In this document: positions 6,406-15,218 of the stretch, one piece after another
How the letters are laid out: every line of letters begins with the position of its first letter
How positions within the stretch are numbered: the stretch's first letter is position 1
Notes under the pieces: model-generated
Seen by the model: only the letters and a program-made list of their open reading frames with translations
The model's database searches: none
What the model was told of the DNA's origin: nothing
Position numbers and translations under genes: made by a program
NCBI GenBank assembly: GCA_015490675.1
Contig: WFXI01000181.1
Span: 1 to 17,597 of the forward strand
Direction of reading: 5' to 3'
Source: Hydrogenothermaceae bacterium
GTDB lineage: Bacteria; Aquificota; Aquificia; Aquificales; Hydrogenothermaceae
DNA: 17,597 bases

Positions 6406-9400
6406 CTATCTGAGGCTAAGAGCTTTTGAAGCTAAGTTTCTTTGAAGCTTTCCAGCGTAAAACTGATTTGTAGGGTGTAAAAGACATACAGGACAAACAG
6501 TATCAGGAGAACAAATGCATTCATCTGCTATCTTTTTAGCTTCTTCTAAAACTTTCTCAAAATTTTCGTAAATTTCTTCTATAAAGCCAGCTCCAGCAGG
6601 AACACTGTCGTATAAAATTAAGTTAAAATCTCCCCTATTTCTATTTAGTCTTATCATCCCATTTATGTCTTCTCTTTTTATATCAAGAGCAGAAGATGCT
6701 CCTTCAAGAATTGCATATAACAACGATAGATAAACTGAAAACGGATCTTCTTTAGCTTTATCTATTAACTCCAGCTTGATTTTTAAAGGAGGCTGAATAA
6801 ATAAAATATCTGTGTAAAATCTATATCCTAAATTAACAAATTGATCTTCTAAATTTTCTTTTCTTATGTGGTTTTGGCTATACATGCCAAAAGAAATTCC
6901 TCTCTTAAGGTCTACTCTTCGACTATCTGATGTGTTTAATGTAACAATAGTTCCTCTATTATATGCCGATAATACAAATCCTTCCTTTTCTTCAGGTCCT
7001 TTAAATCTGTCTCCTTCTGATGAAAAGAACGACTGCCTGCGACTTAAATTAATAGGTTTAAAATCTCTATCCATATCTCCTACAGGGACAAAAAGTTTTT
7101 GACCTTTTGAAAGTCTTTCAACTTCACTATAGGTCCTAGAATTTAATATACTTTTAACATCTTGTTTGCTTTTAACATTCAATAAGCTGAAAAGATTTCT
7201 TGTTTCAAATCCTCTTGGAACTAAATATCTATCTTTTATGAAATTTTGGGTTTTTTCACAAACTGGACACTCTTCATATTCTAAAGGAGATCTTGAATCT
7301 GAAAAATAAAGACAGTTCCTACAGTAAAAATAATGATACAGCTCTGAACTTTCTTCTATAGGACCTAATCCCCTTAGTATTTTAACATTTGTAGCCATCA
7401 CCATCTTACCAGCTGCTATGACTCTTTCTCCCGGCGCATATTCCCCAATAGCGAGATCCAGCCCTCTATCAAGCTGAACTACTGAAGAAAAGCTCCTTTC
7501 TTTCCCTCCATGAAGTTTAATTTTTGCACCTTTAACTTCCAAAGATGCTACGTCAACAGGAAATCCGTATTTAGGTATAAATACTTTTTTGCTGAAAAAG
7601 GTTATTATATCTTGGTTGTAAATTTCATTTAGATTTTCTTCATAAATTTTAATGAGGTCTTCTAAGAAAGATTTTCTTTTACTTTCTTCATCAGATAGAC
7701 CTTTTCTCCTTAATTTTTTCTTTAAATCTATTAATTCATATTCAAGCTCATCAATAGCGTCATTTATCTCTTTAATTTCTTCTTCAAGCTCTTTATGTAT
7801 TTTCTCTAAAAGTGCTTTACTATTGCTGTCTTCTATACTTGGTATTTTCCCGTCCCACCACTGCCATGTATCTACTCCAAATTCAGAGCTTAAAGTATGA
7901 TCATTTAAAATTTTCTTTAACTCGTTTTTTATATTTTCTGGATGTGAGTCTACGTAAGATTTAAACTTATGGAAATGATCAATAAAATCTGAAATCTGGA
8001 TTCTATCATAATCAGCAAAATTGTTTCTTAAATAATGAGAAAGTACTACCGCATTGAAGTGCCTTAATATAATTCTTCTATTGTTATCCTTTATGATCGG
8101 AGGTTTTATTTCTCCTTTTATCATCCTTAATGGATTTTCAAATGCCTTTAAATCATGCGGTCTATTTAACGCATATGAAACTATTAATGCTGCGGATTTT
8201 GAACTCCTTCCTGCTCTTCCTGCTCTTTGAACGTAGTTATCAGGTCTTGGAGGAATATTATGCATATATACAACCTGTAGATCTCCCAGGTTGACCCCAA
8301 GCTCAAAAGTGGTACTACAGCTTAGAATATTTATCTTCCCTTCTGAAAAATCATCTTGGACAATTTTCCCGTATTCCGTGGATAATTGAGCTGTATGTTC
8401 TTCAGTCCTCACTTTCTTTTTTAAAGCATCTTTACAGTTTAAATTTCTAAATAATCTTAATAAGTACACAGCTTTAGGAATTTCCTGATTACTTACTTTT
8501 TTTAAGATACCGCTACATTTATCCTGAGGACATGTACTTTTTAAATTCCAAGGGGTTACTTTCCTGCAGGTATCGCATCTGTAAACCTCATCTACTTTAC
8601 TCACAAACCATGTATCAAATACTTTTTGTTCATCTAAAAAGTATCCTCTTTCTGGGTCAAAAACGAATAGAGTTCCCTGTCTATTTTTTATAAATGCCGG
8701 AAATATCTGCTTTAAAATTTCCTTTAACTCATCATCAGTTAAGCTATTTCCAGATTTATCATTTAAAATTTTCTTTAAAAGCCTAAAAACATACCCTGTT
8801 CTTTCAGGTACCCATATATCAATCCCTAAGTGTTCTCCCGTCCTCCTTGTAGTTGGAGGAGTTCCTTCTTCCCATATACTTCTTGCAAAACCGGTAAAAA
8901 GATTATGAAAATTATTTGTAACTTTGTATTTTCTAATGTATCCATAGATATAATAAATAAAATTTTTTAATTCTTCATTGCTGAAATAATTTTTTAAATC
9001 TGTCTCTTTCAATTCCTTTAATACTGCCTCTTCTATACTTTTGTCTAACCTGTATTTTGCTAAACCTGTACTTTCAAATGCTTCCTCTTTAAAAAACATA
9101 AAATCCTTTAATATTTCAAGCTTAAATCTTTTTATTTCCTCTTCTTTGTCAGCTTCTGTAGGTTTTTTACTGAAACCGCTCAGTACACAACTTTTACAAT
9201 TTTCTACAAGTGTTTTTAATAAAATATCTTTTTCACTTTCTGCAATTTGATTGTACATAATCTGGTCAGTCCATCTTTCGTTGTAGAACTTCTGAAAAAA
9301 TGGAGCAAAAAATGCAGCATCTCTTCTGCTGTCAGAAAAAATTATGATTTTTCTTTCTTTAGGAAATTCTGAAACATCTACTAAATCTTTATATACAGAT

Positions 9401-11280
9401 TCTAAAGAAACAGCCTGTGGATACTCATCAGGCGGAGTAAAGAAACTCACCCATCTACCTTTCTTATAATGTTTTCCGGCAATACCACAAGATGGACATT
9501 TGTTAGGCTGGTTATATGGACTGTCTTCCGGTATTAATTCATAAGCATAGAAGGGTTTACCTGCACCTTCAGATAAAGGTTTAATAATACCTGTTTTTGG
9601 GTCAAAATCAATTTCTCTTCCGTCTCTACCTATTTTAAAGTCTATGTCATTATCTTTCTTAATAGGTATTTTAGAAATATATATGTAAGACCTTCTTCCT
9701 TCCATTTCGAGTCTAAATGGGTCCTCTAAAAGCTCAGGTTCTATATCAATATATAGATTCCCATCAGATTTTCTCTTTTTGTAACCTGTAATAAACACTT
9801 CACCACAGTTTTTACAAGTAGTTAGTTGATAGACCTTTCTATTTTCATACTCTAATTTTTTTTGGAAAAATACTTCTCCTATTTCTCCACTGTCTTCTAT
9901 TGTTCCAAAAATACCTTCTAAAGACCTGATAAAAATATGGAATTTCACATCTAACAGCCTTATTTCATTCCCTTTTCTTTTTTTCTTTGCTTTGTATAGA
10001 AGGTCTATAAATGCTAAAAGTTGCTCTTTGTCCAAAGGTGGAGTGTATTTTGTAGAAACTGCAGTTATAAAATCTTCTAAAGGAACTACTTTTTCTGTTT
10101 TTAAATATTCTCTTATAAGCCTATATCCTTGATAGTTTTTAAAAAATGCGAAAAGCATTTCTTCTTTTGTTCCTGCTCTGTGAAGTTCACTAATAGATTT
10201 CAACCCTAAAAGATAATTTTTAAAATCCATATCGCTTAGTTCATAGTATTTATTCAGTATTTCTATGAAGTCTAAAGAGTTGTACCAAAGAGTAGCAGTA
10301 GGATCATCTATTTCTATATCTTCTCTGTAAACAGGTAAAATAACATCTTCTTTTTTAAATTCCTCTCCAAATAATCTTGACGCAAAATCAGCAGATTTTT
10401 CTAAATCTTCTTCTGTTCCTCTTCCCATTGTAGCACTTGCACCTATGCAAAGAGGCTTTTCTTTAAAAGCATTAATCTTTAATCTTCTTAATAGATACCC
10501 TACTTCTGTACCTTTTGCCCCGTCGTAAATGTGAACCTCGTCAAGTACTATAAATTTCCACAGTCCTCCATGGAATAAAGGAGTATCTTTAGGTCTTAAA
10601 AGTAAAAATTCAAGCATAGAATAGTTTGTAATCAGAATATCAGGTATTTCCTCAAGAATTTCCTCTCTTGTTATAAGTTCCTCAGGACACACCTTTTTTA
10701 GGTTACTGTACTCTTTTTTACTCATCCAATCTTTTGTGTATGGAGTATCACCTGTATATCTTCCAAAGGTTATCCCTGTGCCAGATAAAGTATCTCTTAG
10801 CTCTTGAAGCTGGTCATTGACAAGAGCGTTCATAGGATAGAGAAAAATCGCTTTAACTCCTTTGGTATCTTTTCCTTCGGCATTTAACTGGTCTTTTAGC
10901 TTAAGTATGTAGTCAAATACAGGAATTAAAAAAGCTTTTGTCTTACCTGAAGCTGTTCCTGTAGAGATTAAAGTATTTCTATTATTTTTTACTACATTTA
11001 ATATTACATCCTCCTGGTGCTGTCTAAGATGTAAATCTGGATATATATCTCTTAGTTTTGGATGTAAAATTCCATCCTCTACTAACTGTTCCACAGTTTT
11101 TCCTTTTTCGTATTCTAAGGATAACTGAAGGTAGGGACCCTTCACATATTTTGACGGGTCTTTAGCTTTAAATATCTTATCATTTAAATCTTTATACCTT
11201 GTTTCCCAAAAGGTTTCGAGATAACCAACATAAACATCCTGCAAATTTTTGTAAACAGTTAAAGGATTTAATACTTTCAT
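6406..11280 (-). CDS. Large DEVH helicase with C-terminal DUF1998 domain (DrmA/DrmB- or DruE-like)
   Basis: This 1624-residue superfamily 2 helicase is predicted to move along or remodel nucleic acid as the engine of a defence system. Helicase motifs are STGTASGKT (Walker A, about 106-114), LYPMNALVNDQ (148-157), DEVH (247-250), SAT (282-284), and in the second lobe QRAGRAGR (about 1015-1022). Paired cysteines suggesting zinc sites occur near residues 488 (CKNC), 595 (CPSC), 903-920 (CDTC...CPQDKC) and 1318-1340 (CRNC...CPVC). The DUF1998 signature ends the protein: LYDSVPAGAGF near 1558, then CICS...CPVCLLH near 1590. Helicases with DUF1998 include MrfA/YprA (about half this size), DISARM DrmA+DrmB as two proteins, and Druantia DruE at a similar size. 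The ATG has a GGAGGA site and overlaps the upstream stop as ATGA. It ends with TAG. Confidence 0.85.
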   Translation of the reverse strand: MKVLNPLTVYKNLQDVYVGYLETFWETRYKDLNDKIFKAKDPSKYVKGPYLQLSLEYEKGKTVEQLVEDGILHPKLRDIYPDLHLRQHQEDVILNVVKNNRNTLISTGTASGKTKAFLIPVFDYILKLKDQLNAEGKDTKGVKAIFLYPMNALVNDQLQELRDTLSGTGITFGRYTGDTPYTKDWMSKKEYSNLKKVCPEELITREEILEEIPDILITNYSMLEFLLLRPKDTPLFHGGLWKFIVLDEVHIYDGAKGTEVGYLLRRLKINAFKEKPLCIGASATMGRGTEEDLEKSADFASRLFGEEFKKEDVILPVYREDIEIDDPTATLWYNSLDFIEILNKYYELSDMDFKNYLLGLKSISELHRAGTKEEMLFAFFKNYQGYRLIREYLKTEKVVPLEDFITAVSTKYTPPLDKEQLLAFIDLLYKAKKKRKGNEIRLLDVKFHIFIRSLEGIFGTIEDSGEIGEVFFQKKLEYENRKVYQLTTCKNCGEVFITGYKKRKSDGNLYIDIEPELLEDPFRLEMEGRRSYIYISKIPIKKDNDIDFKIGRDGREIDFDPKTGIIKPLSEGAGKPFYAYELIPEDSPYNQPNKCPSCGIAGKHYKKGRWVSFFTPPDEYPQAVSLESVYKDLVDVSEFPKERKIIIFSDSRRDAAFFAPFFQKFYNERWTDQIMYNQIAESEKDILLKTLVENCKSCVLSGFSKKPTEADKEEEIKRFKLEILKDFMFFKEEAFESTGLAKYRLDKSIEEAVLKELKETDLKNYFSNEELKNFIYYIYGYIRKYKVTNNFHNLFTGFARSIWEEGTPPTTRRTGEHLGIDIWVPERTGYVFRLLKKILNDKSGNSLTDDELKEILKQIFPAFIKNRQGTLFVFDPERGYFLDEQKVFDTWFVSKVDEVYRCDTCRKVTPWNLKSTCPQDKCSGILKKVSNQEIPKAVYLLRLFRNLNCKDALKKKVRTEEHTAQLSTEYGKIVQDDFSEGKINILSCSTTFELGVNLGDLQVVYMHNIPPRPDNYVQRAGRAGRSSKSAALIVSYALNRPHDLKAFENPLRMIKGEIKPPIIKDNNRRIILRHFNAVVLSHYLRNNFADYDRIQISDFIDHFHKFKSYVDSHPENIKNELKKILNDHTLSSEFGVDTWQWWDGKIPSIEDSNSKALLEKIHKELEEEIKEINDAIDELEYELIDLKKKLRRKGLSDEESKRKSFLEDLIKIYEENLNEIYNQDIITFFSKKVFIPKYGFPVDVASLEVKGAKIKLHGGKERSFSSVVQLDRGLDLAIGEYAPGERVIAAGKMVMATNVKILRGLGPIEESSELYHYFYCRNCLYFSDSRSPLEYEECPVCEKTQNFIKDRYLVPRGFETRNLFSLLNVKSKQDVKSILNSRTYSEVERLSKGQKLFVPVGDMDRDFKPINLSRRQSFFSSEGDRFKGPEEKEGFVLSAYNRGTIVTLNTSDSRRVDLKRGISFGMYSQNHIRKENLEDQFVNLGYRFYTDILFIQPPLKIKLELIDKAKEDPFSVYLSLLYAILEGASSALDIKREDINGMIRLNRNRGDFNLILYDSVPAGAGFIEEIYENFEKVLEEAKKIADECICSPDTVCPVCLLHPTNQFYAGKLQRNLASKALSLR

Positions 11281-13211
11281 GTTTTGTCCTCCAAATAAAA
11301 ATATCTATTTAGTAATCCCCCAAATTCACGACTATTAACTAGTTTTCTTGCAATATCACTACGGCAGTATCCACCATTATTTAGAAATTTTTCAAGCTCT
11401 TTAAGCAGTTTCTCTGGTTTAATATATTCTTTTATTTTCAATATCTTTTTTAAAAAGAAAAACAAATTTCTTTCTATTTTTACATTTTTTGGAAGATTTT
11501 GCTTTAATTTAAACTTCGGAAGACTATATTTATAAACTCCTCCCATACCATAAGGCATTGCTACTTCTATAAACTTTTTAAAGGGGCATATATTCTTATC
11601 TTTTATTCCTAATAATACACAATCTGCAAAAATCCTTTCGCGTGGAAGCTGCACACAAACCTTTATAGGAAATACCAAATATTTTAAATAAGGAGATAAA
11701 TCTATATTTAATTCTCCATTTTTTCCTACTTCAAATGTATTTATAAAAAATCCACAATCGTTAAAAAGCTTTACATAAGTTTTATCTACAACTTCACTAT
11801 TTTTTATATTTATTTTCAACATATTTTCTTCTATTTTTGTTTCTTCTTTATCTATATATACAATCTCTACTTTAAATCTACCAAAAGGTTCTTCTATAAT
11901 CTCTTCCATTTTATATGTTCTATTTTCGTATTTTATCTGAAAATTTCCTAAAAAATGAGGCTTCTCTTTAAAAACATAAATGATTTTTTCTTCAGAATAA
12001 ACTTGAAATTTTTCAAATTCAGATAGCAATTCCTTGGATCTATTAACTGTATATTTTAGTATATATTTACCTTCTTCTGAAAATTCATTTTTTTTCATTA
12101 AGTCATTGGTGTTATAAACTTCCTCAGAAGGAGTAATTAAAGTTAAAGTTAAAAACTCCTGTCTTTGGAAATCAATTTTCATTTTGTCGAAAAAAACAAT
12201 TCCTTCTTTATATAGAGGTTTTAAATATGGGATTTTTTCTCCTTGTATATTTACATACTTAGATATATTTTCCTTATATACATATAGTCTATAATTTTCT
12301 ATTTCTTCATTGTTTAATGGATAATTAAAAACCTCATATATTAGGTAAGGAGGATCTTCATATCTTATAAAGTTGTAGTTGTCGTCTAATGAAGTTCTAA
12401 CATCCTTTTTAACTACTATATAATAAGGCTGTTTTGTGAGAACTATTTCCTTTTTTTCTTGGTCAAAAAGTGGTTTTATTCTTTTTCCTTCTGCATCAAA
12501 AAAAGCCACCTCTTTTCCAGATCTCTTCAAGGAATCGCAAATAGTAATTTTGCTGTTTTCTATACTAAGACATTTTCTCTTTTGTCCTTTTAATTCTTCT
12601 TTCTTCCTTTTGAAATTTACGACTATCTTTCCAAACCAATCCGGGAAGCTGTAAACATCTAACTCCTCGTTCCATATTTCAAATATCTCTTTTATAGTAT
12701 CTTTAAATTTTGGAATAAGAGCTTTTTGGTATAAAACATAATCTATAATGTGCGTTCCTAACGTTTCAAAATTAAAATAGTTTTGTAAGGTTTCTTTATT
12801 AAAGGTCTCTATGTCTTCTAAATTGCCGTTTAGCTCCTTATAAAGTTTGTAAACGACATTTAAATAATTCTCGGCATAAGGCTTAGGTATAAAGACATGT
12901 ATCAATATAAGTTCGATATCTCTGTAAGCTTCTTTATTAACTCTGGTAATAGGATAAAAAAGTCCGTAATTTTTAAGAATTTTTTTAAAAGAGTTCATGT
13001 ATTTATTTGTGTCACTAATTTTTGGTTCCTGACTCCATATTGCATGATTTTGATAATTTAGTCCTCTGTATAAAAGAACTAAGAATCTCTTGTAATCAGA
13101 ATATATATTTTTTAAATTTTTTAATTCTTCTTCGTACTGTTCAATGTCTACCCAAAATTTTGGTAAATCCCAGGCCAGTTTTATTTCTTTTTCTTTGATA
13201 CCTTCAGTCAT
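11277..13211 (-). CDS. Unrecognised 644-residue protein between the PLD nuclease and the helicase
   Basis: I do not recognise this family. The first 220 residues look helical. The middle (about 240-560) is rich in predicted beta-strands, with patterns such as YYIVVKKDV and GKNGELNIDLSPYLKY that suggest beta-sandwich domains. The last 70 residues are lysine-rich helices ending in NGGYCRSDIARKLVNSREF, which could be a winged-helix-like DNA-binding end. No nuclease or ATPase motif is seen. The ATG at 13211 is preferred over the TTG at 13223 because the GGAGGG ribosome-binding site lies just before it and ATGA overlaps the PLD stop. It also overlaps the helicase start. Such tight coupling on both sides implies a stoichiometric partner, filling the place that DrmB or DruH occupies in related systems. 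Confidence 0.75.
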   Translation of the reverse strand: MTEGIKEKEIKLAWDLPKFWVDIEQYEEELKNLKNIYSDYKRFLVLLYRGLNYQNHAIWSQEPKISDTNKYMNSFKKILKNYGLFYPITRVNKEAYRDIELILIHVFIPKPYAENYLNVVYKLYKELNGNLEDIETFNKETLQNYFNFETLGTHIIDYVLYQKALIPKFKDTIKEIFEIWNEELDVYSFPDWFGKIVVNFKRKKEELKGQKRKCLSIENSKITICDSLKRSGKEVAFFDAEGKRIKPLFDQEKKEIVLTKQPYYIVVKKDVRTSLDDNYNFIRYEDPPYLIYEVFNYPLNNEEIENYRLYVYKENISKYVNIQGEKIPYLKPLYKEGIVFFDKMKIDFQRQEFLTLTLITPSEEVYNTNDLMKKNEFSEEGKYILKYTVNRSKELLSEFEKFQVYSEEKIIYVFKEKPHFLGNFQIKYENRTYKMEEIIEEPFGRFKVEIVYIDKEETKIEENMLKINIKNSEVVDKTYVKLFNDCGFFINTFEVGKNGELNIDLSPYLKYLVFPIKVCVQLPRERIFADCVLLGIKDKNICPFKKFIEVAMPYGMGGVYKYSLPKFKLKQNLPKNVKIERNLFFFLKKILKIKEYIKPEKLLKELEKFLNNGGYCRSDIARKLVNSREFGGLLNRYFYLEDKT

Positions 13212-13678
13212 AAAACCCTCCAAATTTCGTTAAATATATCTATAATTGTTTTAATTTTTTTATCTTTTTCTTCTATTAAGACAGCTAACTCTATGTTTTT
13301 AAATAAAGCGTTTTGAGTTATGTTGTGTGACCCTATTATTGCTTCCTTATCATCAAATATTATGAATTTTGCATGCAAACTGCTTCCTTTTATATCGTAA
13401 ACTTTAAAATAAAAATTATTTGGAAAATCTTTTTTTAAAGAATAAGTTTTCCTTTTTATCCGAGAAAATCCTTCTTTATCTACAACCAACTTAACTTCTA
13501 AATCTTTTGAATTTGAAAGTCTGCCTTCTAGCTGCTTAAAAAACATCTCATCGTGCACTACATAAGAAACTATTTTTATTGACTTTTGTGCTTCTTTTAT
13601 CCTTCTATATAATTCTTGGACATATAAAGAAGCCTCTTCAGGAAAATTTATCTCATTACCGCTTAATAGAATTTTCAT
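13208..13678 (-). CDS. Small phospholipase-D-fold nuclease (DrmC/Nuc-like)
   Basis: This 156-residue protein has one HKD motif: H102-x-K104-x4-D109 (HAKFIIFD), followed by GSHN at 116-119. Single-HKD proteins of this size, such as Nuc and the restriction enzyme BfiI domain, dimerise to form one active site and cut DNA. DISARM DrmC is also a PLD-fold protein. There is no signal peptide, so it should act in the cytoplasm. The true start is the ATG at 13678, with a GAGG site six bases upstream; an upstream TTG at 13690 overlaps that site and is unlikely. It is the first gene of the operon and its stop overlaps the next start (ATGA). An IS982 element sits just upstream. Confidence 0.85.
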   Translation of the reverse strand: MKILLSGNEINFPEEASLYVQELYRRIKEAQKSIKIVSYVVHDEMFFKQLEGRLSNSKDLEVKLVVDKEGFSRIKRKTYSLKKDFPNNFYFKVYDIKGSSLHAKFIIFDDKEAIIGSHNITQNALFKNIELAVLIEEKDKKIKTIIDIFNEIWRVL

Positions 13679-13680
13679 AC

Positions 13681-13693
13681 TGTTCCTCAATTA
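13681..13693. repeat. Left copy of the 13-bp target duplication of the IS982 element
   Basis: TGTTCCTCAATTA here is repeated exactly at 14636-14648 on the other side of the element. On the minus strand it contains the GAGG ribosome-binding site of the PLD gene. Confidence 0.75.
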
Positions 13694-13734
13694 ACCTTAG
13701 TTTCCAATTCAAGAAAAAAGTTTAAATAAAAAAG

Positions 13735-13769
13735 CTCCAGTGGCAAAATAAAGGTAAAAACCACTGGAG
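13735..13769 (+). promoter_or_regulatory. Hairpin masking the transposase ribosome-binding site
   Basis: CTCCAGTGG (13735-13743) and CCACTGGAG (13761-13769) form a perfect 9-bp stem. The GGAGG ribosome-binding site of the transposase (13766-13770) lies almost wholly in the right arm. A transcript entering from outside would fold and block translation; one starting inside the stem would not. Such protection is known for other insertion sequences (IS10, IS50). Confidence 0.6.
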
Positions 13770-13777
13770 GAAAACCA

Positions 13778-14620
13778 ATGACCTATAGAGATTATATAAC
13801 AACAGTTTATGTAATTGTAGATGAGGTATTAAAGTTAATAGGACATAAACACAAAACAAATAAGCCTAAATTTTCAGATAGCGAGTTAATAACTCTTTTA
13901 GTCTATGCTGCAACCTTTAGAAAAGGAGAGATAAAATCTACATTAAAAGAATTTAAAGAAAACTACAGTGATATGTTTCCTTATGTGCCAGAGCTACCAG
14001 CAATTGTCAAAAGAGCAAAAAAGTTGAAAAAGTTAGTAAAAATCTTAATTGTAATGGTAAAAAATTTGCTATCAAACAAAGAATCACTGATTGCGATACT
14101 TGATACAAAACCAATTCCAGTTTGTGAACTTACAAGGATAAAAAGATGTAAAAAGGTAAGAGGAAAATTATATAAAGGGAATAACGGACATAGAGAATGG
14201 TTTAGGTATAAATTAGGGCTAATAATAGATGCTTATGAACAACCTATATCGTTTAATATAATGCCAGCTTCAAAACACGATATAAACGCATTAAAAGAGT
14301 TTAAAGAAGAACAAACGATTATAAATTTACTAAATGGCAAGATTTTAATAGCAGATAAAGCATTTAATTCAAAAAGTCTAAAAGAAGAACAAAAAAAATT
14401 ATGTATAGAGTTAGAAGCTATAAAAAAAGGAAAGATACACCATAAACAAAAGGAAAAACAAACTTTTTTAAAGTCTATTAGGAGGAAGATAGAGACTACT
14501 TTCAGCAGATTGAAGTATATGGGAATTGAAAGTATTAAAGCTGTTTCTTTGGAGGGGTTTTTAGCTAAAATACATTTTTTTATTTTGGCTTTACAGTTTG
14601 AAATTATACTTAAGGTTTAA
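13778..14620 (+). CDS. IS982-family transposase
   Basis: This 280-residue DDE transposase cuts and joins the ends of its insertion sequence. Family motifs are LDTKPIPVC with D109, a YKLGLIIDAY segment at 144-153, IADKAF with D193, and RRKIETTFSRLK with E239. The three acidic residues give a complete catalytic triad and the length is normal for IS982. The ATG lies seven bases after a GGAGG site that is buried in a hairpin. The stop codon overlaps the inner end of the right inverted repeat. It is transcribed away from the PLD operon, so it would not drive that operon directly. Confidence 0.9.
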   Translation: MTYRDYITTVYVIVDEVLKLIGHKHKTNKPKFSDSELITLLVYAATFRKGEIKSTLKEFKENYSDMFPYVPELPAIVKRAKKLKKLVKILIVMVKNLLSNKESLIAILDTKPIPVCELTRIKRCKKVRGKLYKGNNGHREWFRYKLGLIIDAYEQPISFNIMPASKHDINALKEFKEEQTIINLLNGKILIADKAFNSKSLKEEQKKLCIELEAIKKGKIHHKQKEKQTFLKSIRRKIETTFSRLKYMGIESIKAVSLEGFLAKIHFFILALQFEIILKV

Positions 14621-14635
14621 ATTGGAAATTAGGGT

Positions 14636-14648
14636 TGTTCCTCAATTA
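14636..14648. repeat. Right copy of the 13-bp target duplication of the IS982 element
   Basis: Identical to 13681-13693. The next base (A) also matches the base inside the left end, so the duplication cannot be defined more finely than 13-14 bases. Confidence 0.75.
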
Positions 14649-15218
14649 ATAATTTTTTTCGAAAGAATTTTATAATTTCTTAATACCTTGGGTGAAAAAA
14701 TTATCTTACGGAATTTTTATTAGCTTGTTTCAAAAGGGAAAAATATAGTGCAAATCCGTAAAGACAAACTAATGCAGTTGAACTTTTACACCAGCATAAA
14801 CATATTCCCTATTAAGAATTTAGCTATCTGTTTGGTAGATTTTTACTGCTTGACGCTAAGAATTTTCAAAAAGTTTTGATTTATGAAAGGAGTTATTGTC
14901 CCTTGAAATTAACCAAAATTAGCAAGAATATTGGTGGTGTTTTTTTAATTATGTAAATTTTACCATAGGCTAAATCCTACTCTCAAACTGAATAGCAAGC
15001 TGACCGTATATCTTACCTCTCTCCAGCAAGTTATAGATTCTTTTTGACTACTTATTCTCAAGTTATACTAAAATTATATAGATGTTAATTGTAGTATTTA
15101 CCCTATATTAGATTTTTTAATTTTATCTGAGTAATACTTTCCTTAGTACCTACCTTAGCGGGGATGAAGGCTATATTCGGATCCTTTTCTAACTACTGTG
15201 AGTCCTACTTTTTATTTA
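14649..15218. other. 570-base non-coding gap upstream of the PLD operon and downstream of the ATPase gene
   Basis: No convincing gene is present. The longest start-to-stop frame I followed is a 35-codon frame at 14772-14879 (+) with no recognisable similarity. I see no tRNA, CRISPR repeat or strong terminator. The end next to the insertion sequence probably contains the original promoter of the PLD operon. The 15140-15210 stretch is less AT-rich than its surroundings and could hold a small RNA or the remnant of a gene. Confidence 0.4.
14669..14696 (-). promoter_or_regulatory. Candidate original promoter of the PLD/helicase operon, displaced by the insertion sequence
   Basis: On the minus strand TTCACC (14696-14691), 16 bases, then TATAAA (14674-14669) form a fair -35/-10 pair. 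Without the insertion it would lie about 33 bases before the PLD ATG. It is now about 970 bases away, with the whole insertion sequence in between. The -35 match is modest. Confidence 0.35.

Larger units (their letters stand above)
13694..14635 (+). mobile_element. Complete IS982-family insertion sequence (942 bp)
   Basis: The element is bounded by imperfect inverted repeats: ACCTTAGTTTCCAATTCAA (13694-13712) and, read from the right end inward, ACCCTAATTTCCAATTTAA (14635-14617), with 16 of 19 positions matching. IS982 elements typically end in ACCC and are about 1 kb. Both ends are flanked by the same 13 bases, longer than the 3-9 usually quoted for the family. The single transposase gene appears intact, so the copy may be active or recently inserted. 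It lies between the PLD operon and its presumed upstream region. Confidence 0.85.

Noticed and set aside
7652..7900. Serine-rich + strand frame inside the helicase gene
   Set aside because: Antisense shadow of a charged coiled-coil-like part of the helicase; the Ser/Phe richness comes from reading Lys/Glu codons in reverse.
14772..14879. 35-codon + strand frame in the gap after the insertion sequence
   Set aside because: No ribosome-binding site of note and no similarity that I recognise; too short to call.
1771..15210. Resemblance between AAGGTAGATACT near 1825 and AAGGTAGGTACT on the minus strand near 15155
   Set aside because: The match is short and AT-rich and the flanks do not align, so chance is a sufficient explanation.
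14649..15218. Possible CRISPR or tRNA in the long gap
   Set aside because: No regularly spaced repeat and no cloverleaf-compatible sequence could be found by eye.
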